A stretch of 17,089 bases of DNA from Betaproteobacteria bacterium (GTDB lineage: Bacteria; Pseudomonadota; Gammaproteobacteria; Burkholderiales; SG8-39). Numbering within the stretch: the first letter of the stretch is position 1; every line of letters starts with the position of its first letter. The DNA lies in the NCBI GenBank assembly GCA_004298295.1, contig SCUH01000176.1:1-17089 (forward strand). Direction: 5' to 3'. Below the pieces are notes generated by a model. It was not told the origin of the DNA. It saw only the letters and a program-made list of their open reading frames with translations, and did no database searches. Shown in pieces: positions 1 to 7,223 of this stretch. The position numbers and the translations under genes were made by a program.

Positions 1-20
1 TGCTGCGGAACGGCGGACAT
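1..20 (-). CDS. Possible 5' start of a divergent gene (partial)
   Basis: An ATG on the minus strand at 20-18 is preceded by GGAG with a 6-nt spacer (plus-strand ctcc at 27-30), which is a good ribosome binding site. The frame runs off the left edge after about seven codons (MSAVPQQ). An in-frame stop lies upstream at 92-90, so little else could be the start. Too short to identify the product. If real, this gene is divergent from folD and shares the intervening region with it. Confidence 0.3.
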
Positions 21-120
21 GACGATCTCCAGGTCGTGGGCGGTCGCGAACGGCTGCGCTCTCGTGAAGCGCGCGGGCTGCGCCACAGCTTAATACGCCG
101 CCTGTGGACGAACAAAGGGG

Positions 121-148
121 TTGCCGGCCCTCTTGCGCATTGTAAAAT
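121..148 (+). promoter_or_regulatory. Candidate sigma-70 promoter of folD
   Basis: TTGCCG at 121-126 and TAAAAT at 143-148 are 16 bp apart, in the only AT-rich patch upstream of folD. A transcript would start near 155 and leave a leader of about 50 nt before the ATG at 208. This is a hand match to the sigma-70 consensus with no experimental support. No good Shine-Dalgarno sequence is visible just before folD. Confidence 0.35.
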
Positions 149-207
149 TCATTTTCACATTGCGCCAGGTCGCGCGATGCTAGACTCCCGCGCCGTTCGA
201 CACTCCC

Positions 208-1077
208 ATGAGCGCAACCCTCATCGACGGCAGGGCGCTCGCGTCGGCGCTGCGGATCTCCGTGCGGCAGAAGGTAGCGGAGCTCGTGGCGCGCGGCGTG
301 CGGCCCTGCCTCGCCGTCATTCTCGTCGGCAACGATCCGGCGTCGCGCATCTACGTCCGCAACAAGTCGCGGGCGAGCGAGGACACCGGCGCGCTCTCCG
401 AATTGCACGAGTTCCCGGACCACACCGCCGAAGCCGCGTTGCTGGAGCGCATTGCCGCGTTGAACGCCGACCCCCGGGTGCACGGCATCCTGGTACAGCT
501 GCCATTGCCGGCGCAGATCCGCACTGGACATGTGCTCGAAGCGGTCTCGCCCGAGAAGGACGTCGACGGCTTTCACCTGCAGAACCTCGGTGCGCTGGTC
601 GCCGGCCGCGCCGGGTTCGTCCCCTGCACGCCGGCCGGCATCATCCAGATGATTGCGCACGCGGGCGTGCCGCTCGCCGGACGCCATGCGGTCGTGCTGG
701 GCCGCTCCAACATCGTCGGCAAGCCGATGGCGCTGCTGCTGTTGCGCGCGGATGCAACCGTGACGATCTGCCACTCGAAGACGCGCGACCTGCCGCTCAT
801 CACACGCCAGGCGGACGTGCTGATCGCCGCCGTGGGGCGCGCGAAAATGGTCACCGGGGCGATGGTCAAGCCGGGTGCCTGCGTGATCGACGTCGGCATC
901 AACCGCCTGGCCGACGGCTCGCTCGCGGGTGATGTCGACTTTGCCAGCGTCAAGGAGGTCGCCGGACATCTCACACCGGTGCCGGGCGGTGTCGGCCCGA
1001 TGACCATCGCCATGCTGCTGGCGAATACCGCGCGCGCCGCCGAGCAGGCGCTCGCCGCAAACTCGGAGCCGCGATGA
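208..1077 (+). CDS. folD: Bifunctional methylenetetrahydrofolate dehydrogenase / methenyltetrahydrofolate cyclohydrolase
   Basis: FolD is cytoplasmic and interconverts 5,10-methylene-, 5,10-methenyl- and 10-formyl-tetrahydrofolate with NADP, feeding purine, fMet-tRNA and one-carbon metabolism. The 289-aa product has the usual length. The catalytic tyrosine-lysine pair is Y49 and K53 in IYVRNK. The cofactor domain has GRSNIVGKPMA near residues 168-178, and the C-terminal signature PVPGGVGPMT follows at about 256-265. The ATG at 208 gives a family-like N terminus (MSATLIDGRA). The stop overlaps the next start in ATGA (1074-1077), implying translational coupling to the M3 peptidase. The segment after K53 (SRASEDTG) differs from the more common KACEE.G pattern, but the fold signatures are intact. 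High confidence. Confidence 0.96.
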   Translation: MSATLIDGRALASALRISVRQKVAELVARGVRPCLAVILVGNDPASRIYVRNKSRASEDTGALSELHEFPDHTAEAALLERIAALNADPRVHGILVQLPLPAQIRTGHVLEAVSPEKDVDGFHLQNLGALVAGRAGFVPCTPAGIIQMIAHAGVPLAGRHAVVLGRSNIVGKPMALLLLRADATVTICHSKTRDLPLITRQADVLIAAVGRAKMVTGAMVKPGACVIDVGINRLADGSLAGDVDFASVKEVAGHLTPVPGGVGPMTIAMLLANTARAAEQALAANSEPR

Positions 1078-3101
1078 ACCCCCTGCTGGATTTTTCCGGG
1101 CTGCCGCGCTTCGACATCCTTCGCCCGGAGCACGTCGCGCCCGCGATCGATCAATTGATTGCCGGCGCCCGCGCTGCGATGGAAAGCGCGGCACTGGCCG
1201 AGCCGAGCTGGGATGCGTTCGTGCGGCCGCTGGACGATGCCAACGAGCGCCTGGCGCGCGCCTGGGGGCAGGTCGCGCACCTGCACGCCGTGCTCGACAG
1301 CCCGGAATTGCGCGCGGCGTACAACGCGAACCTGCCCAGGGTGACCCGTTACTGGACCGACCTGGGGCAGGACGAGCGCCTGTTCGCGCAATACCGGGCG
1401 CTGCGCGCGGCGCCGGAATTCGCGCGCTACGGGCATGACCGGCGCAAGGTGGTGGAAAACGCGCTGCGCGATTTCCATCTCGGGGGCGCCGAGCTGCCGC
1501 CGCAGACGAAAGCCCGCTTCGCCGCGATCCAGCAGCAGCTGGCCCAGCTGTCGGCCCGGTTCTCCGAGAATCTGCTCGATGCGACCAACGCCGGCGCGGT
1601 GCTCCTGAGCGAGCCTGCGCGCCTCGCGGGGCTGCCGGAGGACGCGATCGCCGCCGCGCGCGAAGCGGCGGCCAGGGCAGGGCTGCAAGGGTGGAAGTTC
1701 ACGCTGCACATGCCGTCCTGGCTGCCGGCGATGCAGTACGCCGAGGATCGCGCCCTGCGCGAAAACCTGTATCGCCAGAGCGTGACGCGCGCCTCGGAAT
1801 TCGGCCGCGCAGAATGGGACAACACGCCGCTGATCGCGAGCATCGTTCGCCTGCGCGCCGAGAGCGCCGCGCTGCTCGGCTACCGCAGCCACGCCGAAGT
1901 GTCGCTGGTGCCGAAAATGGCGCGCACGCCCGACGAGGTGCTCGAATTCCTGCGCGACCTTGCCCGCCGCGCGCGTCCCTTCGCGGAGCGCGATGTCGCC
2001 GAGATGCGCGCGTTCGCGCGGACCGAACTGGGCCTGGACACGCTGCAGGCCTGGGACATCGCCTTCGTCGCGGAGAAACTGCGCCAGCGCCATTTCGAGT
2101 TTTCCGACCAGGAGGTCAAGCAGTACTTTCCGGAAACCCAGGTGGTGCCGGGGATGTTCCGCCTGGTCGAGGCACTGTACGGCGTGCGCATCACCGAGGC
2201 CAGCGCGCCGCGCTGGCACCAAGACGTGCGCTTCTTCGAGATCCGCGATCGGGACGGGCAACTGGCCGGCCAGTTCTACGCCGATCTGTACGCGCGCGAC
2301 ACCAAGCGCGGCGGCGCGTGGATGGACGAGGCGATCGCGCGCCGGCGCAGGGACGACGGGATCCAGATCCCGGTCGCGCATCTCAATTGCAATTTCGCGC
2401 GCCCCCTCGGCGGCAAGCCCGCGCTGTTCACGCACGACGACGTCATCACCCTGTACCACGAATTCGGCCATGTGCTGCACCTGCTGCTGACGCGCGTCGA
2501 TGAGCTCGGCGTCTCGGGGCTGTCGGGGGTCGAGTGGGACGCCGTCGAGCTGCCGAGCCAGTTCATGGAGAACTTCTGCTGGGAATGGGAGGCGATCGCG
2601 CCCATGACGCGGCACGTCGACACCGGTGCGGCGATTCCGCGCGCGCTGTTCGAGCGCCTGCTCGCGGCGAAGAATTTCCAGGCCGGCATCGGCATGCTGC
2701 GGCAGGTCGAATTCGCGCTGTTCGACATGCGCCTGCACTGCGCCCCCGACGCCGAGGCGGCGGGCGCCGGCGTGCTGGCGCTGCTCGACGAGGTGCGACG
2801 CGAGGTCGCGGTGCTGCTGCCACCGGACTACAACCGCTTTCCCAACGGCTTTTCCCACGTCTTCGCCGGCGGCTATGCCGCGGGCTACTACAGCTACAAA
2901 TGGGCCGAAGTGCTCTCGGCGGACGCCTACAGCGCGTTCGAGGAGAACGGCGTGCTCGACGCGCGGACCGGGCAGCGCTTTCGCGACGAGATCCTCGCCG
3001 TCGGCGGCAGCCGCTCCGCGGCGGATTCGTTCCGCGCCTTCCGCGGGCGCGAACCGCGGGTCGATGCCCTGCTGCGGCACAATGGTATGATCGCCGCGTA
3101 A
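1074..3101 (+). CDS. prlC: M3 family zinc oligopeptidase (oligopeptidase A type)
   Basis: This is a cytoplasmic thimet-oligopeptidase-like metalloprotease that degrades short peptides, including cleaved signal peptides in the E. coli OpdA/PrlC model. The 675-aa length fits (E. coli about 680). The zinc site HEFGH spans residues 462-466, with the third ligand predicted at E492 in DAVELPSQ. The C-terminal FSHVFAGGYAAGYYSYKWAEV segment, with its substrate-contacting His and Tyr residues, is also present. The N-terminal helical region precedes the catalytic domain, as in M3A enzymes. The start codon overlaps the folD stop by 4 bp, so the two are almost certainly co-translated. Assignment to OpdA rather than dipeptidyl carboxypeptidase rests on GVEWDAVELPSQFMENF and is likely but not proven. 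Confidence 0.95.
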   Translation: MNPLLDFSGLPRFDILRPEHVAPAIDQLIAGARAAMESAALAEPSWDAFVRPLDDANERLARAWGQVAHLHAVLDSPELRAAYNANLPRVTRYWTDLGQDERLFAQYRALRAAPEFARYGHDRRKVVENALRDFHLGGAELPPQTKARFAAIQQQLAQLSARFSENLLDATNAGAVLLSEPARLAGLPEDAIAAAREAAARAGLQGWKFTLHMPSWLPAMQYAEDRALRENLYRQSVTRASEFGRAEWDNTPLIASIVRLRAESAALLGYRSHAEVSLVPKMARTPDEVLEFLRDLARRARPFAERDVAEMRAFARTELGLDTLQAWDIAFVAEKLRQRHFEFSDQEVKQYFPETQVVPGMFRLVEALYGVRITEASAPRWHQDVRFFEIRDRDGQLAGQFYADLYARDTKRGGAWMDEAIARRRRDDGIQIPVAHLNCNFARPLGGKPALFTHDDVITLYHEFGHVLHLLLTRVDELGVSGLSGVEWDAVELPSQFMENFCWEWEAIAPMTRHVDTGAAIPRALFERLLAAKNFQAGIGMLRQVEFALFDMRLHCAPDAEAAGAGVLALLDEVRREVAVLLPPDYNRFPNGFSHVFAGGYAAGYYSYKWAEVLSADAYSAFEENGVLDARTGQRFRDEILAVGGSRSAADSFRAFRGREPRVDALLRHNGMIAA

Positions 3102-3121
3102 GCTGCGTGAGGAGCGTACCG

Positions 3122-3724
3122 ATGCGATCCGTGCTGGCTGCCGCGCTTTGCCTTGCGGCCTTCGCCGCGAGTGCCCAGGTTTACCGCTGGACCGATGACA
3201 AGGGCCGCGTCCACATCACCGACACGCCCCCGCCGGCGTCGGCCAAGAACGTGCGCAAGAGCGGCGAAAGTGCGGCGCCGACGGCTGCCCAGCCTGCCGG
3301 CCAGGAACCCTTCGCGGTGCGACAGGCGCGCGCCACCTATCCGATCAAGCTCTACACCGCGCCCGGCTGCGATGCCTGCGCCGAAGCGCGCAATCTGCTC
3401 AATGCGCGCGGCCTGCCGTTCAGCGAAGTCAGCGTCATCACCGACGAGCAGCTGCAGGAGCTGAAGAAGGTCGTCGGCAGCACCGCGGTGCCGGCACTTG
3501 TCGTCGGCAGCACGGTGCAGCGCGGCTTCCTGGCCAGCCGTTACCATGGCCTGCTCGATGCGGCGGGCTACCCGAAGACCGGCGTGCTGCCGCCGCGCGA
3601 TCAGGCCGAGCCGACACCGCCCGCGCCGCCGGGCCTGCCGGAGGTGAAGCCGGCGCCCGAGCCCGAGCGCCCCACGGGACCCTACGCGCCCGGCGCGCCG
3701 CCGCAGAAGTCCACGAAGAAGTAG
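3122..3724 (+). CDS. Secreted DUF4124-glutaredoxin-like protein
   Basis: The 200-aa product begins with a Sec-type signal peptide (residues 1-18, ...AAFAASAQ). A DUF4124 segment follows (VYRWTDDKGRVHITDTPPP, about 20-38). A glutaredoxin/thioredoxin-fold domain (about 74-150) contains the redox motif CDAC (C83, C86) after LYTAPG and a cis-proline-type TAVPALVV motif at 121-128. The C-terminal 45 residues are proline-rich and probably disordered. The start was chosen because GAGGAG lies upstream at about 3109-3114 and it gives a clean signal peptide; the same frame is open far upstream inside the peptidase gene, but that part is a shadow. It lies 20 bp after the peptidase stop and 17 bp before xth, so it is probably in the same operon. 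A periplasmic thiol-disulfide role is inferred. Confidence 0.88.
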   Translation: MRSVLAAALCLAAFAASAQVYRWTDDKGRVHITDTPPPASAKNVRKSGESAAPTAAQPAGQEPFAVRQARATYPIKLYTAPGCDACAEARNLLNARGLPFSEVSVITDEQLQELKKVVGSTAVPALVVGSTVQRGFLASRYHGLLDAAGYPKTGVLPPRDQAEPTPPAPPGLPEVKPAPEPERPTGPYAPGAPPQKSTKK

Positions 3725-3741
3725 TTCCCGGAGGTCGCGGC

Positions 3742-4497
3742 GTGAGGCTCGCGACCTGGAACGTCAACTCGCTCAAGGTGCGGCTGCCGCAGCTGCTCGA
3801 CTGGCTGGCGCTGTCGGGTGCCGACGTCGCCTGCCTGCAGGAAACCAAGCTCGAGGACGGCAAATTTCCGCGCGCCGAACTGCAAGCCGCGGGTTACGCG
3901 GCGGTCTATTCCGGGCAGAAGACCTACAACGGCGTCGCCATTGTCGCGCGCAGCACGCTGCAGGACGTTTCGATCGGCTTCCTGCAAGAGCACAAGCGTG
4001 TCATCGCGGCGACAGTCGATGGCGTGCGCGTGGTCAGCGTCTATTGCCCGAACGGCCAGGCCGTCGGCTCGGACAAGTACGAATACAAGCTGCAGTGGTT
4101 CGCGCAGCTGCGCGCGTGGTTGAAAGAGGAACTTTCACGCCATGCGCGCCTCGCGGTGCTGGGCGATTTCAACGTCGCCCCAGAAGATCGCGACGTGCAC
4201 GACCCCAAGGCCTGGGAGGGCCAGGTCCACGTCTCGGAGCCGGAGCGCGCCGCGTTCCGCGCCCTGCTCGAGCTCGGGCTCGGCGATGCGTTCAGGCTGT
4301 TCCCGCAGCCGGAGAAGAGCTTTTCGTGGTGGGACTACCGCAGGATGGCGTTTCGCAGGAACGCCGGCCTGCGCATCGACCAGATCCTGCTTTCGCCGGC
4401 GCTGGCGCAACGCTGCACGGCTTGCACCATCGACAAGGCACCGCGCAGGCACGAGCGTCCCAGCGATCACACGCCGGTGCTCGCCGACATCGCCTAG
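3742..4497 (+). CDS. xth: Exodeoxyribonuclease III (AP endonuclease)
   Basis: Exonuclease III cuts DNA 5' to abasic sites and degrades 3' ends in base-excision repair. The 251-aa product is close to the family length and belongs to the exonuclease-endonuclease-phosphatase fold. Visible active-site residues are N7 (TWNVNS), metal ligand E34 (QETK), Y101 (YCPNG), D142/N144 (GDFNVAP), D213 (RIDQILLS) and the catalytic pair D242/H243 (PSDHTPV). The SFSWWDYR segment at 193-200 is a known ExoIII signature. Translation starts at GTG 3742, preceded by GGAGG at 8-nt spacing; no ATG gives a full N terminus. The stop overlaps the stop of the convergent glutathione transferase gene by 4 bp. Confidence 0.95.
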   Translation: MRLATWNVNSLKVRLPQLLDWLALSGADVACLQETKLEDGKFPRAELQAAGYAAVYSGQKTYNGVAIVARSTLQDVSIGFLQEHKRVIAATVDGVRVVSVYCPNGQAVGSDKYEYKLQWFAQLRAWLKEELSRHARLAVLGDFNVAPEDRDVHDPKAWEGQVHVSEPERAAFRALLELGLGDAFRLFPQPEKSFSWWDYRRMAFRRNAGLRIDQILLSPALAQRCTACTIDKAPRRHERPSDHTPVLADIA

Positions 4498-5105
4498 GGA
4501 TTCATCCCCTGCTGCACGCCGGGCCGTGCCGCCATGCGCGCGGCCCACGCCCTGAGGTGCTCCATGCCGCCCGCCGCTTCGAGGAGCGGCCCGCGCGCCG
4601 CATAGTTCGGATACAGCATCAGATCGGCGAACGACATCTCGTCCGCCAGGTACTCCCGCCCGGCGAGGTGCTGGTCGATGACGCGGAAATAGTTCAGCAG
4701 GATCTGCTTGAAGAATTCCACGTTCGCAGCGCTTTTCTCCGGCACCACGAACTCGAGGCGGAAAATCGTTCCGCTGGTGCCCGCAACATCGCTCGCCGCC
4801 ATCGCGAAGTACTGCGCGGCCAGAGCGCGGCGTCGCGGATCGGTCGGAATGAAGCGCCCTGCCTTCTCGCAGGCGTACACCACGATGGCACCGGACTGGG
4901 CGAGGGTGAGCGGTTTTCCGCCCGGCCCGTCCCGGTCGACGATCACCGGAATCGCGCCCGCCGGATTGAGCTTGAGGAACTCTGGCTTTTTCGCCTCCCC
5001 CTTGGTGATGTCCACCTTGTGCACGCGGTGCTCGAGCCCGCACTCGGCCAGTGCCAGCGACGCGCGCAAGCCGTTCGCCGTGCCCCACAGGTAAAGATCG
5101 ATCAT
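4494..5105 (-). CDS. Glutathione S-transferase family protein
   Basis: This is a 203-aa cytoplasmic GST-fold protein. The N-terminal thioredoxin-like domain (about 1-82) has the GTANGLRASLALAECGL helix, the cis-proline motif GAIPVIV and the glutathione gamma-glutamyl-binding QSGAI motif near residue 70. The helical C-terminal domain has FADLMLYPNY, typical of GST-C. The N terminus resembles the YfcG/YghU/Ure2p-like group, in which an Asn/Thr near TANG is used rather than a Tyr or Cys; subfamily and substrate cannot be fixed from sequence alone. AAGGAG lies about 6 nt upstream of the ATG at 5105, supporting the start. The gene is single and convergent with xth, and it diverges from the 5152 gene across 46 bp. 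Confidence 0.9.
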   Translation of the reverse strand: MIDLYLWGTANGLRASLALAECGLEHRVHKVDITKGEAKKPEFLKLNPAGAIPVIVDRDGPGGKPLTLAQSGAIVVYACEKAGRFIPTDPRRRALAAQYFAMAASDVAGTSGTIFRLEFVVPEKSAANVEFFKQILLNYFRVIDQHLAGREYLADEMSFADLMLYPNYAARGPLLEAAGGMEHLRAWAARMAARPGVQQGMNP

Positions 5106-5151
5106 GCCCGCTCCTTGTGGTCCGTGGTTTGAGGAGCGATGATTATTTCAC

Positions 5152-5514
5152 ATGGAACCCGCCGACAGCATCGGCCGCATCGGCTTTCGCAAGTGGTACG
5201 AGCGGCAGCTGATCGAGGGCCACGCCTGGTTCATCAGCTGCTTTCTGTGCATGATCGCGATCGCGGTGGTGCTCGAGGAACTGTCGTTCCGGGGGCCGCT
5301 CGCGCGCCTGCTGGCGTATGGGGCCATCGTGTTCGCGTCGGGCGTGGTCGGGATCTACGCCTTCCTGCGCTACCAGCGTCTCATGACCCGGGCCGAGCAG
5401 CTCGGCGACCTCGCGACCTGCACGCAATGCGGCACCTACGGCCGCTTCGCCATGGTTTCGGCGCACGCGGTCCGCTGCCGCCAGTGCGCCCACGAGTGGC
5501 GCCTAATCGATTAG
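5152..5514 (+). CDS. Small inner-membrane protein with C-terminal zinc ribbon
   Basis: This 120-aa protein belongs to no family I can name. Two hydrophobic segments, about residues 25-43 and 51-73, are separated by a short charged turn, so two membrane helices are predicted. A cytoplasmic tail then carries two CxxC pairs (C90/C93 and C109/C112), the layout of a zinc ribbon or rubredoxin-like knuckle. An in-frame stop at 5140-5142 forces the start to be 5152 or later. The nearest GGAG (5133-5136) is about 15 nt away, so translation initiation looks weak. The last 12 bp overlap the end of the convergent aceB gene. The coding call rests on the coherent topology and the paired cysteines. Confidence 0.78.
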   Translation: MEPADSIGRIGFRKWYERQLIEGHAWFISCFLCMIAIAVVLEELSFRGPLARLLAYGAIVFASGVVGIYAFLRYQRLMTRAEQLGDLATCTQCGTYGRFAMVSAHAVRCRQCAHEWRLID

Positions 5515-7095
5515 TTCGTAGGCCGGCAGCGTCAGGAACTCGACGTATTCGCCGACGGTGATTCGCTCGAACAGCTTCGCGCCCGCTTCGTACCGGCCGG
5601 AACCGTAGGCGGCGTCGCCGAGATCGGTCTTCACCTTCGGCAGTTCCTCGGCGAGGAGCTGCCGGAACAGCTCGGCAGTCACCTTGCGGCCATCGTCCAG
5701 CCGGCCCTTTTCGCTGCGCATCCACTGCCAGATCTGCGAGCGCGAGATCTCCGCCGTGGCGGCGTCCTCCATGAGGTTGAACACCGGCACGCAGCCGTTG
5801 CCCGCGAGCCAGGCGCCCAGATACTGGATGCCGACCGAGATGTTGTTGCGCAGCCCCGCCTCGGTGATCGGGCTTTCGGGCCGGAAATCGAGCAGGTCCC
5901 TGGCCGAGACGTTCACGTCGGGCCGCTGCCGGCCGTACTGGTTGGGCTGCGGCATGTGCTCGTCGAACACCGCTTTGGCGACCGGCACCAGGCCCGGATG
6001 CGCAACCCAGGTACCGTCGCAGCCGTCAGTGACCTCGCGCAGCTTGTCCTGGCGCACCTTTTCCAGCGCCGCGTCGTTCGCCGCCGGGTCGTTCTTGATC
6101 GGGATCTGGGCCGCCATGCCGCCCATCGCCGGCGCGCCGCGCCGGTGGCAGGTCTTCACCAGCAGCAGGGCGTAGGCGCGCATGAACGGCGCAGTCATCG
6201 TCACCTGCGAGCGGTCCGCGAGACAGAAGGCCGCGTTCGAGCGGAACTTCTTGATGCAGGAAAAGATGTAATCCCAACGGCCGATGTTGAGCCCGGCCGA
6301 ATGGTCCTTCAGCTCCCACAGGATCTCGTTCATCTCGAAGGCCGCGAGCACAGTCTCGATCAGGCAGGTCGCCTTGATAGAGCCGTTCGGCACGCGCAGT
6401 TCCTTCTGCGCCGTGGCGAAAATGTCGTTCCACAGCCGCGCCTCGAGATGCGACTCCAGCTTCGGCAGGTAGAAGTAGGGCCCGGAGCCGCGCGCGAGAA
6501 GTTCTTTCGCGTTGTGGAAGAAATACAGCGCGAAGTCGAGAATTCCGCCGGCCACCGGCTGGCCGTCGATCAGGACGTGTTTTTCATCCAGGTGCCAGCC
6601 GCGCGGCCGCGGAATCAGCACCGCGGTACGCTCGTTGAGCTGGTAACGCCTGCCGCCCTGCTCGAAGGTGATCGTGCGCCGCACGGCGTCGCGCAGGTTG
6701 ACCTGCCCGTCGATCATGTTGAACCAGGTCGGGCAGTTGGCGTCCTCGAAATCCGCCATGAAGGTTGAAGCACCCGAGTTGAGCGCATTGATCACCATCT
6801 TGCGGTCGGTCGGGCCGGTGATCTCGACGCGCCGGTCGAGCAGGTCGCGCGGCTGCGGCGCGATGATCCATTCGGAGTCGCGCAGCGACTGCGTCTCGGA
6901 CAGGAAATCCGGCAGGTTGCCGGCATCGAACTGCTTCTGCCGTGCGGCACGCGCCGCGAGCAGCTCTCGCCGGCGCGGTTCGAAGGCGCGGTGCAGCCGG
7001 GCGACCAGGGCGAGCGCCTCCGGGGCGAGGATCTGGTCGAAACCGGGCGCCAGGGCGCCGGTGATGCGCATGCCTAGGGGAAGGGTGAGGCCCAT
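5503..7095 (-). CDS. aceB: Malate synthase A
   Basis: Malate synthase condenses glyoxylate with acetyl-CoA to malate in the glyoxylate shunt, allowing growth on acetate and fatty acids. The 530-aa product matches the A isoform (E. coli 533 aa), not the longer G form. Expected residues fall at nearly the E. coli numbers: R165 in PRPRGWHL, metal ligands E247 (CLIETV) and D275 (GRWDYIFS), and the general base D444 in LMEDAATAEISRSQ. The ATG at 7095 was chosen because it gives a family-like N terminus; the longer reading to 7188 adds a low-complexity extension. The Shine-Dalgarno sequence is weak (GAGAT). No isocitrate lyase gene is adjacent in this window. The 128 bp to the ntrC stop suggest an independent transcript. 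Confidence 0.96.
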   Translation of the reverse strand: MGLTLPLGMRITGALAPGFDQILAPEALALVARLHRAFEPRRRELLAARAARQKQFDAGNLPDFLSETQSLRDSEWIIAPQPRDLLDRRVEITGPTDRKMVINALNSGASTFMADFEDANCPTWFNMIDGQVNLRDAVRRTITFEQGGRRYQLNERTAVLIPRPRGWHLDEKHVLIDGQPVAGGILDFALYFFHNAKELLARGSGPYFYLPKLESHLEARLWNDIFATAQKELRVPNGSIKATCLIETVLAAFEMNEILWELKDHSAGLNIGRWDYIFSCIKKFRSNAAFCLADRSQVTMTAPFMRAYALLLVKTCHRRGAPAMGGMAAQIPIKNDPAANDAALEKVRQDKLREVTDGCDGTWVAHPGLVPVAKAVFDEHMPQPNQYGRQRPDVNVSARDLLDFRPESPITEAGLRNNISVGIQYLGAWLAGNGCVPVFNLMEDAATAEISRSQIWQWMRSEKGRLDDGRKVTAELFRQLLAEELPKVKTDLGDAAYGSGRYEAGAKLFERITVGEYVEFLTLPAYELID

Positions 7096-7223
7096 CGGAG
7101 GATCTCGATTGCAAAACGAAAGCGCGAATGTTAGACGATTTTTCACGCCCGGCTCCCTGGTCCAGATCAAGGAAAATGATCCCGCCATTGTCCGCGCCGC
7201 GGCGAGCGCAGCGCAGCCGAGGA

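Noticed and set aside
573..3080. Long 835-codon open frame on the minus strand across folD and the M3 peptidase gene
   Set aside because: It lies opposite two genes with full catalytic signatures; long antisense frames are common in GC-rich DNA. Its product is Arg/Ala/Gln-rich low complexity with no domain.
2534..3121. Upstream extension of the DUF4124-glutaredoxin frame through the end of the peptidase gene
   Set aside because: The extension is low-complexity Arg/Ala-rich and out of frame with the peptidase; the signal peptide and Shine-Dalgarno sequence place the start at 3122.
7057..7070. FNR/Anr-like dyad check near aceB
   Set aside because: The only resemblance is at 7157-7170 (CTGGT-CCAG-ATCAA), where just one half fits TTGAT-N4-ATCAA and the other matches 3 of 5; too weak to report.
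7180..7223. Possible terminator after ntrC
   Set aside because: The GC-rich palindrome around CGCCGCGGCG has no following U-tract on the minus strand, so an intrinsic terminator is not supported.
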